Assembly: GCF_021365465.1 (NCBI RefSeq)
Contig: NZ_CP089932.1
Coordinates: 868,001 to 932,000, forward strand
Direction: 5' to 3'
From: Erwinia tracheiphila
Lineage (GTDB): Bacteria; Pseudomonadota; Gammaproteobacteria; Enterobacterales; Enterobacteriaceae
DNA length: 64,000 nucleotides
The position numbers were made by a program, and so were the translations under genes. Below the pieces are notes generated by a model that was not told where the DNA came from, did no database searches, and worked only from the letters and a program-made list of their open reading frames with translations. This document shows, piece after piece, positions 37,774 to 46,777 of this stretch; positions within the stretch are counted from its first letter, which is position 1, and each line of letters begins with the position of its first letter.

Positions 37774-38997
37774 TCAGGCGCACTGATCCAGCTCAGGCAT
37801 CCGCAGCCATCGTTTTTTCGCCATCTGATACAGCCTGTCAGAGAGCATTTTTGTGGCGTGATCACCCGCCACGGCGCCGGCAAAACGCAGCCGGCCTTTG
37901 CAGAGGATGCACTGGTACGGATCCGTGCCCAGGAAGCCTTTCATCAGCACCGCAAACCCGGGCCGCTTCGGTTTTTCCCGTACCGTCATCTCCAGCGCTT
38001 CGTAAACCTTCGGCAGCAGCGTGCCCCGCTTGCGGTTGGACAGAAAGCCGGAGTAGCGCACCATCTTAAAATGCCGCGCCGGAACGTGGCTGATATAGCG
38101 CCCGATCATCTCTTCCTGGCTCAGCATCTGGCGTTTATGCTTTCCCGTGCGGTGATCGAGATAGTGGTGAACCACCGCGCCACCGGCGTAGTGTCGCAGT
38201 CGTGAAGCCGACACTGGTGGCCGTTTCAGGTAGCGTCCGAGGTATTTAACGCTGTGCCAGGCTCCCCGGGTCTTCTTCGCGAAGTGTACCTTCCAGTGCC
38301 GGCCATACTGTGCCTTCAGGTAACGCCGCCACTGCTCCCCGTCGCGGATATGTCCCAGTCCCGGCAGGGTGCCGGGACTGACCCGCTCATAGCTGCTGCG
38401 CAGCAGGCGGATAACGGCACCCCGCCAGATTTCCTCCACGGCCTTCTTTTTGAAGAAAAGGCTGCGCCAGACGCCGTGCTTTACGTCAAGTCCACCGCGG
38501 GTGACGGAAACGTGGATGTGCGGATGCTGATTCAGCTGCCGGCCGTAGGTATGCAGGGCGCAGAAGATACCGACTTCTATACCCTGCCGACGCGCCCACT
38601 TCAGCATGGCGCGGGTGGCGCAGCGGAACAGGTCGTTGAGCAGGGGCCAGTTGTTGCTGAAGAAGGGCCACAGCAGGTGGGGCATGGTAAAGGTGATGTG
38701 CTGCCATTCGCAGTCGGGCAGGACGTGCTGCTGCCCGGCTATCCACTGCTCAGTTGATTTCATGCCACATGCGCTGCAGGCCTTTGACTTGCAGCTCTGG
38801 CAGAAGAAGCGGGAGTGCGTGCAGTCCGGCGAGGCACAGCAGTAGCGGCGTACGCCCATGGCGCAGGTGCCACAGGCGAGCATGCGCTCAACGGAGAGTC
38901 GGGTCCAGTCGCTGATGTTGTCGCCGTGTTTTTCGAGGTAGCGGTTCCAGCCGTCATCGACGGTGAAGAGGAGTTTGGCGGGGCGGGGGATATGCAT
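37774..38997 (-). CDS. IS91-family transposase (Y2 HUH nuclease), intact
   Basis: 407 residues from ATG 38997 (MHIPRPAKLLF); an upstream start at 39033 would add 12 residues but lies across the promoter. N-terminal zinc-binding region with many Cys (CGTCAMG..CCASPDCTH..FFCQSCKSKACSACG), then QHITFTMPHLLWPFF, the HUH metal site in NQHPHIHVSVTRGG, and the double-Tyr segment near KYLGRYLKRPP, all IS91 hallmarks. It nicks at the origin end next to GAAC and drives rolling-circle transposition. About 80 percent identical by eye to copy 2. Confidence 0.9.
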   Translation of the reverse strand: MHIPRPAKLLFTVDDGWNRYLEKHGDNISDWTRLSVERMLACGTCAMGVRRYCCASPDCTHSRFFCQSCKSKACSACGMKSTEQWIAGQQHVLPDCEWQHITFTMPHLLWPFFSNNWPLLNDLFRCATRAMLKWARRQGIEVGIFCALHTYGRQLNQHPHIHVSVTRGGLDVKHGVWRSLFFKKKAVEEIWRGAVIRLLRSSYERVSPGTLPGLGHIRDGEQWRRYLKAQYGRHWKVHFAKKTRGAWHSVKYLGRYLKRPPVSASRLRHYAGGAVVHHYLDHRTGKHKRQMLSQEEMIGRYISHVPARHFKMVRYSGFLSNRKRGTLLPKVYEALEMTVREKPKRPGFAVLMKGFLGTDPYQCILCKGRLRFAGAVAGDHATKMLSDRLYQMAKKRWLRMPELDQCA

Positions 38998-39005
38998 GGT
39001 TGCAG

Positions 39006-39033
39006 AGTATAAAGCGGAGCGCCGGTCATGCAA
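39006..39033 (-). promoter_or_regulatory. Sigma-70 promoter of the IS91 copy 1 transposase
   Basis: On the minus strand TTGCAT (39033-39028), 16-bp spacer, TATACT (39011-39006). The ATG at 38997 lies only 8 bases beyond the -10, so the transcript may be leaderless. Copy 2 has the same TATACT at the equivalent place (about 40912-40917). Confidence 0.5.
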
Positions 39034-39235
39034 ACACCCGAAGCTGCGCAGCAGGGCCGCTCACGCCAAAGGCGTGCTACGTTCATGGTTAGGAAACTGA
39101 ATCATCGTTTTAAAAATTTCCTGACCATGAGCAGCAGTGTCTGTAATGCAGTAATGATGTGCCATCGGGAACGTTATGGTCATAAAATGGCATTTGCGGC
39201 GCGTTTTTAACCTGAAAGCTGTTTTTCAGACGCAC

Positions 39236-40451
39236 TTATCCCGCAGTCTGTGCCAGAAGCCATCGTTTCCGGTCGATGTTATGCAGTCTTTCTGCCACCA
39301 ACTCCGACGCGTGCCTCCCGGCCTGCGCACTGCTGAAGCGCAGTCGGTTGCCGCACAGAATGCATTTGTACGGATCCGTGCGCAGAAATTCTTTCATCAG
39401 CGCGGCGAAGCCGGGCTTCTCCGGTTTTTTCCGCGCTTCCATCTCCAGGGCTTCATACACCTTCGGCAGCAGGCTACCCCGTTTACGGTTTGATAAAAAA
39501 CCGTAATAACGCACCATCTTAAAATGCTTCGCCGGGATATGGCTGATATAACGTCCGATCATATCTTCCTGCGTCAGCGTCTGCTGCCGGTACTGCTGCG
39601 TACGGTGGTCGTAATAGTGGTGCACCACCGCGCCGCCGCTGTAGTGCCTCAGCTTCGCCGCCGACACGGGGGGCCGTTTCAGGTACCGGCCCAGATATTT
39701 GACGCTCCGCCAGGCCCCCCGGGTCTTCTTCGCGAAGTGGACCTTCCAGCGGCGCCCGTACTGCGCCTGCAGATAGCGCAGCCACTGTTTTTTGTCGTGG
39801 ATATGCCCCAGCCCCGGCAGCCTGCCGGGGTTAATCAGGTCATAGCTGTGGCGCAGCAGCCGGATGACGGCTCCGCGCCAGATTTCCTCCACGGCATGCT
39901 TTTTAAAGAAGCGGTCGCGCCATACGCCGTGTTTAATATCAAGCCCGCCGCGGGTGACGGAGAGATGAATGTGGGGATGCTGGTTGAGCTGGCGACCGTA
40001 GGTGTGCAGGGCGCAGAAGATACCGACTTCCACACCCTGTTTTCTGGCCCAGCGGAGCATGGCGCGGGTGGCTGCGCGGAACAGGGCATTGAGCAGAGGC
40101 CAGTTATTGTTGAAAAAGGGCCACAGCAGATGGGGCATGGTGAAGGTGATATGCTGCCAGTCGCAGTCGGGCAGAATTTGCTGTTGTTCTGTAATCCACT
40201 GCTCCGTGGCCTTATGTCCGCAGGAGCTGCAGCCTTTTGATTTACAGGTCTGGCAGAAGAAGCGGGTGTGGGTGCAGTCCGGGGAGGCGCAGCAGTATCG
40301 CTTCACCCCCCATGGCAGCAGTGCCGCAGGCGAGCATGCGCTCGACGCAGAGTACGGTCCAGGGGCTGAGGGTGTCCCCGTGTTTATCCATATACCGGTT
40401 CCAGGCGTCATCAGTGGTGAACAGCAGTTTTGCCGGGCGCGGGATATACAT
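39236..40451 (-). pseudogene. IS91-family transposase with a one-base frameshift (copy 2)
   Basis: From ATG 40451: MYIPRPAKLLFTTDDAWNRY, then LACGTAAMG, where a six-G run (minus strand, near 40306-40311) has one G too many; removing it restores GVKRYCCASPDCTH and a full-length protein with QHPHIHLSVTRGG and KYLGRYLKRPP to 39236. A single homopolymer lesion in an otherwise perfect gene: decay, phase-variable tract or sequencing error. Confidence 0.85.
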
Positions 40452-40459
40452 GCGGCGGA

Positions 40460-40879
40460 TTATCGCTCTGCAGTGGCACCGGTATTATAGTGCCAGTCGT
40501 CACAGTCATCGGCCCAGTTGTCGGTGTGTTTATCCCAGGGAGCGAAGGTCACCGGCAGCATGCCGGATTCTGTGGCGATAATAAACACATCGGCTGGCAT
40601 GGACTCAAGGACGACATCGCCGTCGGGTGAGTCAGGCGGCTCAAAGCCGCGGATGATGCAGACGAGAGGCGGGTCGAAGTGTGTATCGAGGAAAAACTGT
40701 GGCCCCAGGTGGACACAGTGACGAATGGCATCCTGCGGAGTGTCGTAAAAAAACTCGTCGGGGTCGTCATAATCGCTCCGGGGCGGAATGGACACCAGAA
40801 AACGCTTAGGATATCCGGGTATAGCGCGTCGGGACGAGGGCGTGGGTTTACGCTTTCTGGGGGCTTTGCTACGGGCCAT
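40460..40879 (-). CDS. Unknown passenger gene inside IS91 copy 2
   Basis: 139 residues from ATG 40879, which has AGGAAAT upstream; ATG 40906 adds nine residues but starts at the promoter. Basic N-terminus (MARSKAPRKRKPTPSSRR) then an acidic remainder with YDDPDEFFYDTPQDAIRHC and a C-terminus rich in Asp and Trp (NWADDCDDWHYN). No recognised domain. Stop lies 8 bp before the transposase ATG, so it is co-transcribed and placed to be translationally coupled. It resembles an accessory protein of the transposition system, a regulator or cargo; none is demonstrated. Confidence 0.55.
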   Translation of the reverse strand: MARSKAPRKRKPTPSSRRAIPGYPKRFLVSIPPRSDYDDPDEFFYDTPQDAIRHCVHLGPQFFLDTHFDPPLVCIIRGFEPPDSPDGDVVLESMPADVFIIATESGMLPVTFAPWDKHTDNWADDCDDWHYNTGATAER

Positions 40880-41021
40880 GTGAATGATTTCCTGAGAAAT
40901 TAACATACCGCAGAGTATAAAGCTGTGAGCCGGTCATGAACACCCTCGGAACGGCAGAGCCGTGACGCTCGCCCTGTAAGGGCGCTATGTTCACCGTGAA
41001 ATGCGTCTGTTCAACCAGATA

Positions 41022-41414
41022 TTACATTTCCAAAGTGATCGATACGGCATTTTTTTGTGCGCAAGGGATAAGGGCGCATGGCGACGTTGCGGTCAGAGCG
41101 CAGCTGCCGTCGAGGTTGGCTGATTGTTCAGATACCACCAGCGTCAGGGGTTTCCATTTAACTCCTGCAGTGTCTGGTTCAGCATTGTCAGACTGACCTG
41201 CGCATAAATATCTGCGGTCAACGGGCAAGTTCAGCTGCTGATACTGCCAGTGTGCAATACACTGGTCTGGATAACGAGGGGAAGGGGCGGGCAATGTGCG
41301 CTGCATTAACTGAATTTTTTCCTTCAGTTTTGCCGGTGAGATTGCCGCGATTTCATCAGTCATTTGCTGAAGAAAGGCGACGATATATTGCTGTAATACT
41401 GTCGCCGCGATTGT
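41022..41414 (-). other. Open frame downstream of the MBL relic, unassigned
   Basis: Minus-strand open frame giving VLQQYIVAFLQQMTDEIAAI, SPAKLKEKIQLMQRTLPAPS and IAHWQYQQLNLP, then a low-quality tail. It overlaps the end of the MBL-fold relic in another frame and may be its C-terminal part after a frameshift, or a separate remnant joined by deletion at IS91 copy 2. I do not recognise the family. Confidence 0.35.
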
Positions 41415-41894
41415 CGGGGGATGGTAAAGCAAACAGTATGCCGACCTGACCTGCCAGCATTTCTTCCTGTGCAATCACCCAACGGGCATTGGGGAAGGTG
41501 TGCACCCACTGTGTACCCTCCCGGCGGATGTTCCAGCCAACGTGATCGATATGCAGATGCGTATGCAAAACGTAATCAATGTCTTCAGGCCGTAATCCGG
41601 TGGCAAGAAAGTTCTCCATCCACGGACTGTTCAGCCTGTCAAACATCGGGCTGAAAGGACGGGGCTTATCGTTACCTGTCGCAGTGTCAATTAAAAAACG
41701 GCTCTGTGGCGACTGGACCCGCCAGCTATGAACGCTGAGTTCCAGCGTGCTTTGCGGGGTCATGCCAGAGCAAATTCTGTCATCTGGTGCCCGTTGACGT
41801 CAGGAAACAGTGTTTCAGCAGGCAGGCTGATAAATTGTTCAAACAGTTTGGTGATGTGCAGTTCGCCAGCCTGCCAGGATTCTGGTTTGCTCAT
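41356..41894 (-). pseudogene. Decayed MBL-fold metallohydrolase
   Basis: Starts at ATG 41894 (MSKPESWQAGELHITKLFEQ, ETLFPDVNGHQM), stops early, and resumes after a deletion as FLIDTATGNDKPRPFSPMFD and LRPEDIDYVLHTHLHIDHVGWN, the HxHxDH zinc motif. After WVIAQEEM the homology fades. Enzymes of this group hydrolyse lactones or thioesters; substrate unknown. The gene lies 33 bp downstream of the Rdx relic, an old operon. Confidence 0.7.
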
Positions 41895-41926
41895 ATCAGT
41901 CCTTATCGGATTATCAGGGAAGTGCG

Positions 41927-42207
41927 TCAGGACTTATCGATGTGCCCTAAATCACGTTCAGGAAAACAAAGATTACGTACCCGCTGTTTAAGCACTTTCG
42001 CTTCAGGAAAACCGCCATCGGCTTTTCGATCACAAATCAACTTGCTATCAACGGTGATTTGATAGCTCCCCCCGTGCCGGGGACCAGCGTGACAGCGGCC
42101 AAATCTGTACTGAAAGTGTGCAGCAATTCTTGCGCCATCCAGCCTGCCTGAAGAAGCCAGTTACATTGTGAGCAGTAATGAATGGTGATGGTTGGAGCAT
42201 TTTTCAT
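41927..42207 (-). pseudogene. SelT/SelW/SelH (Rdx) family protein, one frameshift
   Basis: From ATG 42207: MKNAPTITIHYCSQCNWLLQ (CxxC redox motif), AGWMAQELLHTFSTDL, VTLVPGTGG, then a G-run frameshift near 42069-42074, after which YQITVDSKLICDRKADGGFPE, KVLKQRVRNL..PERDLGHIDKS finishes at 41927. Length about 93 residues, normal for the family. Thioredoxin-like small protein of unknown redox role. Only one homopolymer lesion. Confidence 0.8.
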
Positions 42208-42318
42208 AAGTATGGTCTCTGGATCGATTACAGTATCACCTGGTGGTGATAACACCATATAAACATACGACATTTTTTGAATTGTGAATTAATTATGGAG
42301 GATGTTGATATATTGAAT

Positions 42319-42337
42319 GAATTTGATTATCATTCTC
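42319..42337. promoter_or_regulatory. Fur box upstream of the heme receptor gene
   Basis: GAATTTGATTATCATTCTC matches 14 of 19 positions of the Fur consensus (TGAT.ATCATT core exact). It is 128 bp before the receptor ATG, suggesting iron repression of the receptor and hmuSTUV. Confidence 0.65.
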
Positions 42338-42464
42338 ATTTGAGTTTTTTGGTCAGAGATCAACGTTTATAATGTGCAGCAAGCGTACGCTCTGTTTTTG
42401 CGAATTTTACGCCTGTGGCAGCAATGTATGAGTCGATACTTATAAAGAATAAAGGTTTATTAAA

Positions 42465-44858
42465 ATGCGTAACCTTATTTCCTCAAAAGGAATTGTCCGA
42501 ACGTCTGTGTTATGCAGCACCTTGGTCATCTCTGGTTATTCCATCGAGGCAGAAAGCACCAATACGTCACTTCAGCCTGTCAACACCTCTGATAAATCGC
42601 GGACTGTTTCCACCCATGCAGATGTCGCTGAACCAGAAATGGTCGTCACCGCACCTGTTCTGAAAAAAGAAGCGGGCAGCAAAACGGTGGTCAGTGCAGA
42701 AGAGATGCAGAAAAAAGGCACCAATGATTTTGGTTCCGTCATGCGTTATGAGCCACTCATCAGCGCTATCGGTGCCAGCGGCGGTTCTTCTGCTGGCAAG
42801 AGTGGTTTCGATCGCAGTGGCTATACCGGCTATAATATCCGCGGACTTGAGAGTAACCGTGTCGGACTGGATGTAGACGGCATTCCACAACCGGAAGCCA
42901 CAGGTCGCAGCTACGCTGGTCGCGTCGGTGTGAATACGTTCGGTATCGGGCGTGATTACATCGATCCCTACATGTATGGCCAGGTTGACATTGAATCCGG
43001 GGCGACCTCTACGGCATGGGCCAATAATGCGATTGGCGGGTCGGTATCATTTATGCCGAAGTCGGCTGATGATTATCTGTCCCCCAACAAACTGACTTAT
43101 TTTGGCGATCAATCTGATTATGATTCTGCCAACCGCAGCTGGCACAACGGTATCACCATCGCCGCAGGGGATGAAACGTTACGCGGCGTGTTCGTTTACA
43201 GCCGTCGTGACGGTCAGCAAACGCGTAATAACAGCGGCACTCTTGCTGCTTATCCGGCCAACTGGTACTCCAATGCCATGCTGGCTTCGGGGATCTGGCG
43301 CCCAAATGATCAGCACAAGCTGACTGGCACCGTCGATTATTACGATAAAACTAACCATACTCACTTCGATTCATGGAACTCGGCGGGCTCCGCCATTTGG
43401 GGCACGGCACAGCAACAGAGCAACACGCGCCGCTGGGGTTTCAGCCTGAAAGACGAGTGGACGCCAGTGAATGCCTTTGCTGACAGCCTGACATCGCGCG
43501 TTTATTACCAGCAGACGCAGGCTCATGACAATACCTGGATGCCATCCAGCGCTACGGCAATGCAGCGGGTCTATTCTAATTACGATGTTGATACCTATGG
43601 TTTTGAAACGCAGCTGACGAAATCACTGAGGCGACACGATCTCAGCGGTGGGCTTAATGCCAGCACAAGCGATACAACACGGCCGTTCCGTCAGTCACCC
43701 GCGCCCAGCCAGTTCACGGTCATCATGCAGCCTCAGGCTGACAGCCGCAGTTATATGCTCGGCGGTTACCTGCAGGATCAAATCCACTTTGATCTGGATG
43801 GACATGATTTTAGCATCGTACCCGGCGTGAGGATTGCCCATCAGACCACCAAACCGCAGAATCTGTACAGCCTGACCACTGGCAGCGCGGTACTGACCGA
43901 GTCCCAATTGCAAACGCTTTATGGCAAAGAGAATGCTGATACGCAGGTTCTGCCCTCTCTGAGCTTTAATTACGATCTTACGCCACAGCTGATGACTTAC
44001 GTGATGTATAAGCGGGGCACCCAGTTCCCTGGCACCAGTCAGCTGTTCGGCTCATGGAATCTGGGGTCCAGCTATGCCGGTTCCCAGCAGTACGCGCTGA
44101 TTGGCAATTCTGACCTGAAAACCGAAACCAGCAACAATGTCGAGTGGGGCCTGAAAGGTCAGGCGGTTGAAGGGGTGACGCTGAATGCGGCGATGTTCTA
44201 CAACACCTATGAAAACTTTATTGCCTATACCCGTTATACCCGTGCCGTTCATCCAGGCATGTTCAGTAATGTACCGTCCAATATCTACACGATTTTCCAG
44301 GCTGAAAACCGTGATAAAGCCTATATCTACGGTGGACAGGTCAGCACCAAAGTGAACTTTGGGACATGGTTTGAGCAGGTTGATGGCCTGAGCACCACCT
44401 TCGCGCTGGGGTATACGCAAGGTAAATCCAAATCCAGCTACGCTGGTGACCAGTATGTGGATCTCGATAGCGTAGCCCCAATGAAAGCGATTGTGGGCGT
44501 AGCCTGGGACGATCCGGCTAAACGTTATGGCACTGCGGTTACCGCCACCTTTGTGAAAGGCAAACGCGCGATGGAAACCAATCGTGAAACCTACACCAAC
44601 AGCGGTAGTGTGTTGACGGAAGCAAGCGGCGAGTTCATGCGGGTGCCGGGATATGGCCTGCTGGACATGACAGCTTACTGGCAGGTAGCGAAGAACGTCA
44701 GGGTCAATGGTGGGATTTACAACCTGACCGATCGTAAATATTGGGATTATCTCAGCAGTCGCAACCTCACAGAATCCACCCTTCAGGACGCGTATGATAA
44801 AGCGCTGGCAGTGATGCCAGGCCGCACCTTCCTGCTGGGCATGAATATCGATTTTTGA
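42465..44858 (+). CDS. TonB-dependent outer membrane receptor of the heme uptake operon
   Basis: 797 residues with a hydrophobic secretion signal (about 1-30). TonB-box-like segment PEMVVTAP near residues 57-64, plug domain (FGSVMRYEPLISAIG..YNIRGLESNRVGLDVDGIPQPEA, IESGATSTAWANNAIGGSV), then the beta-barrel with C-terminal INLTDRKYWD-like signature (IYNLTDRKYWDYLSSR) and terminal aromatic residue (MNIDF). Followed after 66 bp by hmuS, so heme or hemoprotein is the likely ligand. The FRAP and NPNL heme-receptor motifs are not literal here (TQFPGTSQ and GNSDLKTE stand in their place), and it is longer than HmuR (about 676). Intact; barrel needs ExbBD-TonB energy. Confidence 0.88.
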   Translation: MRNLISSKGIVRTSVLCSTLVISGYSIEAESTNTSLQPVNTSDKSRTVSTHADVAEPEMVVTAPVLKKEAGSKTVVSAEEMQKKGTNDFGSVMRYEPLISAIGASGGSSAGKSGFDRSGYTGYNIRGLESNRVGLDVDGIPQPEATGRSYAGRVGVNTFGIGRDYIDPYMYGQVDIESGATSTAWANNAIGGSVSFMPKSADDYLSPNKLTYFGDQSDYDSANRSWHNGITIAAGDETLRGVFVYSRRDGQQTRNNSGTLAAYPANWYSNAMLASGIWRPNDQHKLTGTVDYYDKTNHTHFDSWNSAGSAIWGTAQQQSNTRRWGFSLKDEWTPVNAFADSLTSRVYYQQTQAHDNTWMPSSATAMQRVYSNYDVDTYGFETQLTKSLRRHDLSGGLNASTSDTTRPFRQSPAPSQFTVIMQPQADSRSYMLGGYLQDQIHFDLDGHDFSIVPGVRIAHQTTKPQNLYSLTTGSAVLTESQLQTLYGKENADTQVLPSLSFNYDLTPQLMTYVMYKRGTQFPGTSQLFGSWNLGSSYAGSQQYALIGNSDLKTETSNNVEWGLKGQAVEGVTLNAAMFYNTYENFIAYTRYTRAVHPGMFSNVPSNIYTIFQAENRDKAYIYGGQVSTKVNFGTWFEQVDGLSTTFALGYTQGKSKSSYAGDQYVDLDSVAPMKAIVGVAWDDPAKRYGTAVTATFVKGKRAMETNRETYTNSGSVLTEASGEFMRVPGYGLLDMTAYWQVAKNVRVNGGIYNLTDRKYWDYLSSRNLTESTLQDAYDKALAVMPGRTFLLGMNIDF

Positions 44859-44924
44859 TCGCAACATCAATTTATTCATCATCGATTGCTCTGCACATGT
44901 TGCAGGGCCTTATAGAGGAAGCAA

Positions 44925-45962
44925 ATGGAAATGAATACTCTTTTCACTCGTTATCAGGAAATGAAAGCACAGCAGCCGAAAAAATATGCGCGTGATCTTG
45001 CCACTCTGCTTGGCGTCAGCGAAGCGGAACTGGCCGAAGCACGCACTCAGCACGATGCGGTTGCGCTGAAGCTTGATGTCAGCGAACTACTGCCAGCGCT
45101 TGAAACGGTAGGCGAAACCAAATCTATTACCCGCAATGCTTATGCAGTGCATGAACAGGTGGGGCGCTATGAAAATCTGCGTCTGGGAAATCACGCCGCG
45201 CTCATTCTGAACCCTCGCGCACTGGACCTGCGTTTTTTTCCAGGTAAATGGAAAAGCGCTTTCTCACTCCAGGAAAAAACGGCGCGTGGTGAGCGTCACA
45301 GCATCCAGATTTTCGATGAGCATGGCGATGCCATTCTGAAGATCTACACGACGCCCGGGAGCAACATGGTTGCCTGGCAGGCGCTGGTTGATCGTCTTAA
45401 ACAGGATAGCGCTGATAAGCTGATCGTGACGGCAGCGCTGCCAGAAACATTTAGCCCTCAGCCGGACAAAGTAAAAATTGAGCAGCACTGGCGCGCCATG
45501 ACCGATGTGCATCAGTTTTTCGGCCTGCTGAACCGTCATAACATTTCACGTCAGCAGGCTTTCCGACATGTTCCAGGCGATCTGGCACAGCAGGTGAATA
45601 GCAGTGCATTGAGTGAGCTATTGAAAATGGCGCACGACGATGGCAATGAAATCATGATTTTTGTTGGTAACCGGGGCTGTGTACAGATTTTCACTGGTGT
45701 GGTGGAAAAACTGATGCCGATGGATAACTGGCTGAATATCTTCAATCCAACCTTTACCCTACATTTAATGGCTGACTCTATTGCAGAGAGTTGGGTCGTC
45801 CGTAAACCGACCTCCGATGGTATGGTGACCAGCCTAGAACTGTTTGCTGCCGATGGAACGCAGATTGCGCAACTCAATGGCCAGCGCACGGAAGGTCAGC
45901 CAGAGCAGGTCCGCTGGCGTGAGCAGATGGCTATGCTGACAGGCGTGGGAGAAGTGGCATGA
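44925..45962 (+). CDS. hmuS: Hemin-degrading/transport factor HmuS
   Basis: 345 residues with the internal HemS-type duplication (each half about 170 residues; AVHEQVGRYENLRLGNHA in the first, HDDGNEIMIFVGNRGCVQIF in the second, and FNPTFTLHLMADSIAESWVVRKPT in the heme pocket). Cytoplasmic protein that receives imported heme and passes it on or releases iron. Start ATG 44925 after AGAGGAAGCAA. Its TGA overlaps the hmuT ATG (ATGA), so translation is coupled. Intact. Confidence 0.93.
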   Translation: MEMNTLFTRYQEMKAQQPKKYARDLATLLGVSEAELAEARTQHDAVALKLDVSELLPALETVGETKSITRNAYAVHEQVGRYENLRLGNHAALILNPRALDLRFFPGKWKSAFSLQEKTARGERHSIQIFDEHGDAILKIYTTPGSNMVAWQALVDRLKQDSADKLIVTAALPETFSPQPDKVKIEQHWRAMTDVHQFFGLLNRHNISRQQAFRHVPGDLAQQVNSSALSELLKMAHDDGNEIMIFVGNRGCVQIFTGVVEKLMPMDNWLNIFNPTFTLHLMADSIAESWVVRKPTSDGMVTSLELFAADGTQIAQLNGQRTEGQPEQVRWREQMAMLTGVGEVA

Positions 45963-46777
45963 AAATATGGCTGATGGCGCTGTTGGCGCTGCCTTTTACC
46001 TTGTTCGCTGAGGAGCGGGTGGTGTCTGTTGGCGGTGACATAACGGAAATTATCTATGCGCTCGACGCCCAGCAAAGTCTGGTAGCGCGCGATTCCACCA
46101 GTCTTCATCCTGCCGTAGTGACCAAACTGCCCGACGTGGGTTATATGCGCCAGCTTAATGCTGAAGGGATCCTTGCCATGAAGCCCACTCTGGTTATCGC
46201 CAGCGTGCTGGCCAAACCCTCAGTTGTCCTGAAACAGGTTGAACAGGCGAATGTTAAGGTGGTCACCGTTACCGGCGAGCCATCGTTGAACGCGATTCAG
46301 CAGAAAATCACCACCATTGCCAGCGCACTACATCGGGAAACGCAGGGTGAAGCACTGGTAGCGAAGATAAACAGCCAGTTGAAAGGTGTGGCGGGCAAGC
46401 CTCTGCCGGTAAAGGTGCTGTATATTCTTAACCACTCTGGCATGAAGGCAATGGCTGCGGGTACGCAGACTGCCGCTGATGGCGCTATTCACAGTGCCGG
46501 ATTGCAAAATGCGATGGGCAATATCCCTCATTATCAAACGTTAACGCAGGAAGGCATTGTCGCCAGCGCTCCTCAACTGGTAGTGATTGGTGAAAGTGGC
46601 CTTAAGTCCATGGGCGGGGAGGAAAAAATCTGGCAGTTGCCGGGGCTTGCGTTGACGCCGGCTGGTAAAAACCACAGCCTGCTGGTGGTGGACGAAATGT
46701 CTCTGCTGGGTTTTGGCCTGCAAACACCGCGAGCGATAGCCAAATTACGTAAGGCGGCGGAAGCGCTTGCGCAATGA
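45959..46777 (+). CDS. hmuT: Periplasmic heme-binding protein HmuT
   Basis: 272 residues with signal peptide MKIWLMALLALPFTLFAEER. Class III periplasmic binding protein: VVSVGGDITEIIYALDAQ, VARDSTSLHP, KLPDVGYMRQLNAEGILAMKPTLVIAS and VIGESGLKSMGGEEKIWQLPG. The GYMRQL tyrosine region is the heme-contact part in HmuT/ShuT. Captures heme from the receptor for HmuUV. Overlaps hmuS and hmuU by 4 bases each. Confidence 0.93.
   Translation: MKIWLMALLALPFTLFAEERVVSVGGDITEIIYALDAQQSLVARDSTSLHPAVVTKLPDVGYMRQLNAEGILAMKPTLVIASVLAKPSVVLKQVEQANVKVVTVTGEPSLNAIQQKITTIASALHRETQGEALVAKINSQLKGVAGKPLPVKVLYILNHSGMKAMAAGTQTAADGAIHSAGLQNAMGNIPHYQTLTQEGIVASAPQLVVIGESGLKSMGGEEKIWQLPGLALTPAGKNHSLLVVDEMSLLGFGLQTPRAIAKLRKAAEALAQ

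Larger units (their letters stand above)
37632..39080 (-). mobile_element. IS91-family rolling-circle element, copy 1
   Basis: About 1.45 kb. Begins ATGGTTAGGAGATTGAATC after GTTC, contains an intact transposase (stop 37774), and ends after GCAGAGTATAAAGC...CCGGTCATG and a CACGCC/GGCGTG hairpin. It is joined head-to-tail to copy 2, which starts after GTTC at 39081-39084 with the same ATGGTTAGGAAACTGAATC. No inverted repeats or target duplication, as expected. Confidence 0.75.
39085..40988 (-). mobile_element. IS91-family rolling-circle element, copy 2, with an extra gene
   Basis: About 1.9 kb. Shares both termini with copy 1: ATGGTTAGGAAACTGAATC after GTTC (39081-39084) at the origin end, and GCAGAGTATAAAGC, CCGGTCATG and a CGCCCTGTAAGGGCG hairpin at the other end, followed by GTTC at 40989-40992. 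Between the transposase and the terminal region it holds a 140-codon gene absent from copy 1, so the two are related but different elements. Confidence 0.72.

Noticed and set aside
39524..40240. 238-codon plus-strand frame within IS91 copy 2 (and similar at 38254-38757)
   Set aside because: Antisense of the transposases, found in both copies because of shared codon bias.
44052..44882. 276-codon minus-strand open frame
   Set aside because: Antisense of the TonB-dependent receptor gene; no recognisable product.
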